Assembly: GCF_035784015.1 (NCBI RefSeq)
Contig: NZ_JALKOW010000001.1
DNA from: Comamonas sp009360615
Lineage (GTDB): Bacteria; Pseudomonadota; Gammaproteobacteria; Burkholderiales; Burkholderiaceae_C
Length of the DNA stretch: 64,000 nt
Strand: one strand, 5' to 3'
In this document: piece by piece, positions 61,273 through 64,000 of the stretch
How the letters are laid out: every line of letters starts with the position of its first letter
Numbering within the stretch: position 1 is the first letter of the stretch
Program-made: the position numbers and the translations under genes
Notes under the pieces: model-generated
Told to the model about the DNA's origin: nothing
The model's database searches: none
What the model saw: only the letters and a program-made list of their open reading frames with translations

Positions 61273-61295
61273 GTCAGGTTCAAGGAGATTTCGTC

Positions 61296-62504
61296 ATGCA
61301 AGTGTTCTGGTTCATTCCCACCCATGGTGATGCCCGCTACCTGGGCAGCAGCGAAGGTGCACGCCAGCTGAGCCACGACTATGTCAAGCAGGTGGCCGTG
61401 GCGGCCGACAGCCTGGGTTACGAAGGCGTGTTGATTCCCACGGGCCGCTCCTGCGAGGATCCCTGGGTGGTGGCCTCCAGCCTGCTGCCTGTCACCAAGC
61501 GCCTCAAGTTCCTGGTGGCGGTGCGCCCGGGACTGCATCAGCCCAGCCTGGCTGCGCGCATGGCGGCCAGCTTCGACCGCCTCTCGGGCGGACGTCTGCT
61601 GATCAACCTGGTCACAGGCGGCGATCAGGCCGAGCTGGAGGGCGATGGCGTGTTTCTCGACCATGCGACGCGCTATGAGCAATCGGCGGAGTTCATTCAG
61701 ATCTGGCGCGAGATTCTGGCGCGCAGCCATGAGGGCAAGTCGCTGGATTTCGAAGGGCGGCACCTGCAGGTCAAGGGCGCCAAGCTGCTGTTCCCGCCGC
61801 TGCAGAAGCCCTATCCGCCCGTGTACTTCGGCGGCTCTTCGTCCGCCGCCCACGAGCTGGCGGCAGAGCAGGTCGATGCCTATCTGACCTGGGGCGAGCC
61901 ACCGGCCGAAGTCGCCAAAAAGATTGCCGACGTGCGCGAACGGGCCGAGCGCCGGGGCCGCCAGGTCAAGTTCGGCATCCGCCTGCATGTGATCGTGCGC
62001 GAGACCGATGAAGAAGCGTGGGCCGATGCCGAGCGACTGATCAGCCGTCTCAAGGACGAGACCGTGGTCCAGGCCCAGGCCGCGTTTGCGCGCATGGACT
62101 CCGAAGGGCAGCGCCGCATGGCCCGGCTGCATGCGGGCGGCACCAAGCGCAGCCGCGAGGACCTGGAAATCAGCCCCAATCTCTGGGCCGGTGTGGGTCT
62201 GGTGCGTGGTGGTGCAGGGACGGCGCTGGTGGGCAGTGCCCAGACCGTGGCCGACCGCATCAAGGAATATGCCGATCTTGGCATAGACACTTTTGTGCTC
62301 TCGGGCTACCCGCATCTCGAGGAAGCCTATCGCTTCGCCGAGCTGGTCTTCCCGCTGCTGCCCGTCAACGTGCAGGAAAAGCTCGGCGGCGGCAACCCCG
62401 GCGGTCCGTTTGGCGAGACCGTGGCCAATCTGTACTCGCCGGGTTCCCTGGCATCAGGAGCCGCTGCTGCGGGTCGCGAGCCGGTCCGGGTATCGCAAAG
62501 CTGA
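61296..62504 (+). CDS. ssuD: FMNH2-dependent alkanesulfonate monooxygenase SsuD
   Basis: This 402-residue luciferase-like TIM barrel oxidatively releases sulfite from alkanesulfonates. It begins MQVFWFIPTHGDARYLGSSEG; motifs include GVLIPTGRSCEDPWVVASSL, FDRLSGGRLLINLVTGGDQ, HLQVKGAKLLFPPLQKPYPP and VLSGYPHLEEAYRFAELVFP. GGAGAT precedes the start. The sulfite product feeds CysI. Normal length plus a short C-terminal extension. Confidence 0.96.
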   Translation: MQVFWFIPTHGDARYLGSSEGARQLSHDYVKQVAVAADSLGYEGVLIPTGRSCEDPWVVASSLLPVTKRLKFLVAVRPGLHQPSLAARMAASFDRLSGGRLLINLVTGGDQAELEGDGVFLDHATRYEQSAEFIQIWREILARSHEGKSLDFEGRHLQVKGAKLLFPPLQKPYPPVYFGGSSSAAHELAAEQVDAYLTWGEPPAEVAKKIADVRERAERRGRQVKFGIRLHVIVRETDEEAWADAERLISRLKDETVVQAQAAFARMDSEGQRRMARLHAGGTKRSREDLEISPNLWAGVGLVRGGAGTALVGSAQTVADRIKEYADLGIDTFVLSGYPHLEEAYRFAELVFPLLPVNVQEKLGGGNPGGPFGETVANLYSPGSLASGAAAAGREPVRVSQS

Positions 62505-62514
62505 AGGAGAGAGC

Positions 62515-63357
62515 ATGAGTGATGTTCAAACGCTGACGTTGCAGGCTGCGGTCCAGCCTGCACGCCCGCCGGTGCCGCGCCTGGAGCTGCTGGCGCGCCA
62601 GTTCGCCTTGCGGCTGCTGCCCTGGCTTCTTCCGGTCGCGCTGATTGCTGCATGGCAGGCGGCATCGGCCTCGGGCTGGCTGTCCACGCGGGTGCTGCCC
62701 GCGCCGCTGGACGTGCTGCGTGCGGCCTGGACGCTGGCCGAGTCGGGCGAACTCTGGACGCATGTGAAGGTCAGTGCCGGGCGCGCGCTGGCAGGGCTGG
62801 CCATCGGTGGCAGCCTGGGTCTGCTGCTGGGCCTGCTCACGGGTTCGCTGCGCTGGGCCGAGACGCTGCTCGATTCCACGATCCAGATGGTGCGCAACAT
62901 TCCTGCGCTGGCGCTGATTCCCCTGGTCATTCTGTGGTTTGGCATCGACGAGTCGGCCAAGCTGTTCCTGATCAGCATCTCGGTGTTCTTCCCCATCTAT
63001 CTCAACACCTTCCACGGCATTCGCAATGTGGACCCGGGCCTGATCGAGATGGGACGCAGCTACGGCCTCACGCGCTGGCAGCTGTACCGCGACATCGTAT
63101 TGCCGGGGGCGCTGTCTTCCATTCTCGTGGGCCTGCGCTTTTCGCTGGGCCTGATGTGGGTGATTCTGATCGTGGCCGAGACGATCTCGGCGCAGGCAGG
63201 CATCGGTTACCTGACCATGAATGCTCGCGAGTTCCTGCAGACCGATGTGGTACTGGTGGGCATTCTGCTCTACGCGATCCTGGGCAAGCTGGCCGATGTA
63301 TTTGCCCGTTCGCTGGAGCGCTGGTGGCTGCGCTGGCATCCGGGGTATCAGGGGTGA
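62515..63357 (+). CDS. ssuC: Sulfonate ABC transporter permease SsuC
   Basis: This 280-residue permease has about six membrane helices and the EAA loop GLIEMGRSYGLTRWQLYRDIVLP. The start MSDVQTLTLQAAVQ follows AAGGAGAGAG. An N-terminal polar stretch precedes the first helix (LLPWLLPVALIAAWQAA). It lies 10 bp after ssuD and before repeat copy D. Confidence 0.94.
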   Translation: MSDVQTLTLQAAVQPARPPVPRLELLARQFALRLLPWLLPVALIAAWQAASASGWLSTRVLPAPLDVLRAAWTLAESGELWTHVKVSAGRALAGLAIGGSLGLLLGLLTGSLRWAETLLDSTIQMVRNIPALALIPLVILWFGIDESAKLFLISISVFFPIYLNTFHGIRNVDPGLIEMGRSYGLTRWQLYRDIVLPGALSSILVGLRFSLGLMWVILIVAETISAQAGIGYLTMNAREFLQTDVVLVGILLYAILGKLADVFARSLERWWLRWHPGYQG

Positions 63358-63442
63358 GTGCCCCTGAGCCGCTGCGCGGCTTCCCCCTCTCTCCTCGGGA
63401 GGGGGACGACATCCTCGCTGCGAGACGGCTCTTGCTGGATGT
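63358..63442 (+). repeat. Intra-operonic GC-rich repeat, copy D
   Basis: Begins directly at the ssuC stop: TGCCCCTGAGCCGCTGCGCG, then GCTTCCCCCTCTCTC, TCGGGAGGGGGACGAC, CTCGCTGCGAGACGGC and TCTTGCT. Full-length copy with both hairpins. Confidence 0.8.
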
Positions 63443-63501
63443 CTCTGGCCTGGGTAGTGCGCTTTTTGGGGCTTGGTGGAAAGAATGAGAGGAGCTTGCG
63501 A

Positions 63502-64000
63502 TGAGTAGTTTATGGAGTCGTTTGACGCAGTCTCTGGTGAGTGCGGGGGCCCTGAATGCGCGCCAGCCGCTGGTGGCCTGGGAGGCGTCCTGGGACGAGG
63601 CCGAGGCCTTGCAGGCGAGCGGAAAGCTGTGGCAGCGGACCGAGGATGCGGAAGAAAAACCGCAGGGCGGCGGCAAGCCGCCCGAGGTGCAGCAGAAAGA
63701 GGCCCTGGGTGTGCATTTGCAGACGCTGCAGCTGACCAAGCGCTATGGCGAGCGTGAAGTACTCAAGCAGGTGCAGCTCGATGTCCAGCCTGGCGAGTTC
63801 ATCGCCATCGTGGGGCGCAGCGGCTGCGGCAAGTCCACCTTGCTGCGCCTTGTCGCGGGTCTGGAGCAGGCCAGCGCCGGACAGTTGCGGATCGATGGTG
63901 GCGAGGCCGGCGAGCCGGGTCAGCAGAACAAGGACACGCGCATCATGTTTCAGGATGCGCGTCTGCTGCCCTGGAAGCGGGTGCTGGACAACGTGATTCT
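63502..64000 (+). CDS. ssuB: Sulfonate ABC transporter ATP-binding protein SsuB, 5' part
   Basis: The frame is open from ATG 63502 (AGAGGAG 7 bp upstream) to the window end, giving 166 residues. A ~70-residue Trp/Glu/Gln-rich N-terminal extension (LVAWEASWDEAEALQ, KPQGGGKPPEVQQKE) precedes the ATPase domain, which starts VHLQTLQLTKRYGEREVLK; Walker A GRSGCGKST is at about 105-113 and the Q-loop at IMFQDARLLPWKRVLDNV, a taurine/sulfonate-type signature. E. coli SsuB lacks such an extension. Confidence 0.92.

Overview
This window is high-GC chromosomal DNA of a betaproteobacterium in the Comamonadaceae, most probably Comamonas. The evidence is the gene order yhbY-rlmE-ftsH-folP-glmM, the ppk/ppx/pst-pho cluster, a cysI-DUF934-cysH-cysD-cysN sulfur cluster, a tandem glycine riboswitch in front of a PF03458 gene, and typical protein sequences. 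The genus is inferred; no database was searched. There is no rRNA, phage, transposon or CRISPR array. The window opens inside a DUF4149 membrane-protein gene and closes inside ssuB.

Layout. 0-7.7 kb: end of DUF4149, a Kdo hydroxylase (kdoO) and a convergent glycosyltransferase, then yhbY (-) facing rlmE-ftsH-folP-glmM (+). 7.7-19 kb: phosphate block. ppk (+) and ppx (-) converge on a perfect terminator, followed by pstSCAB-phoU-phoB-phoR. 11-bp-period Pho boxes precede both ppk and pstS. 19-22.5 kb: a MATE transporter translationally coupled to a GT-C-like membrane protein, and rpmE2 (type B L31). 22.9-30.1 kb: polyhydroxyalkanoate (PHA) operon phaC-phasin-DUF3141-pta-ackA. 30.2-37.1 kb: leftward export operon with an outer-membrane factor, a membrane fusion protein, an RbbA-like ATPase/permease fusion and an ABC-2 permease. 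37.4-42.9 kb: rho, trxA, a flavoprotein, a small unknown gene, five identical tRNA-Asn genes in tandem, and def.

43-45 kb: an NCS2 purine permease behind a long structured leader that may be a xanthine riboswitch. 45-52 kb: leftward sulfate assimilation, cysI-DUF934-cysH-cysD-cysN, followed by a ferredoxin and a ferredoxin reductase that may feed electrons to CysI because no cysJ is present. 52-57 kb: CNNM/CorC-type protein, mnmC, a glycine-riboswitch-controlled transporter and yggX. 57-64 kb: a sulfate-binding protein leading directly into ssuE-ssuA-ssuA-ssuD-ssuC-ssuB for sulfonate-sulfur scavenging.

The most interesting items are: (1) the PHA operon, in which DUF3141 appears to be a second PhaC-like hydrolase with its own Cys-Asp-His triad, coupled to a phosphotransacetylase with a remnant hot-dog domain and an acetate kinase; (2) a GC-rich repeat placed a few bases after stop codons inside four operons, always in the same orientation as transcription; (3) the five-copy 123-bp tRNA-Asn amplification; (4) the structured leader and tandem palindromes before the purine permease; (5) the sulfur region, where electron supply, PAPS dependence and a shared upstream motif can be read from the sequence.
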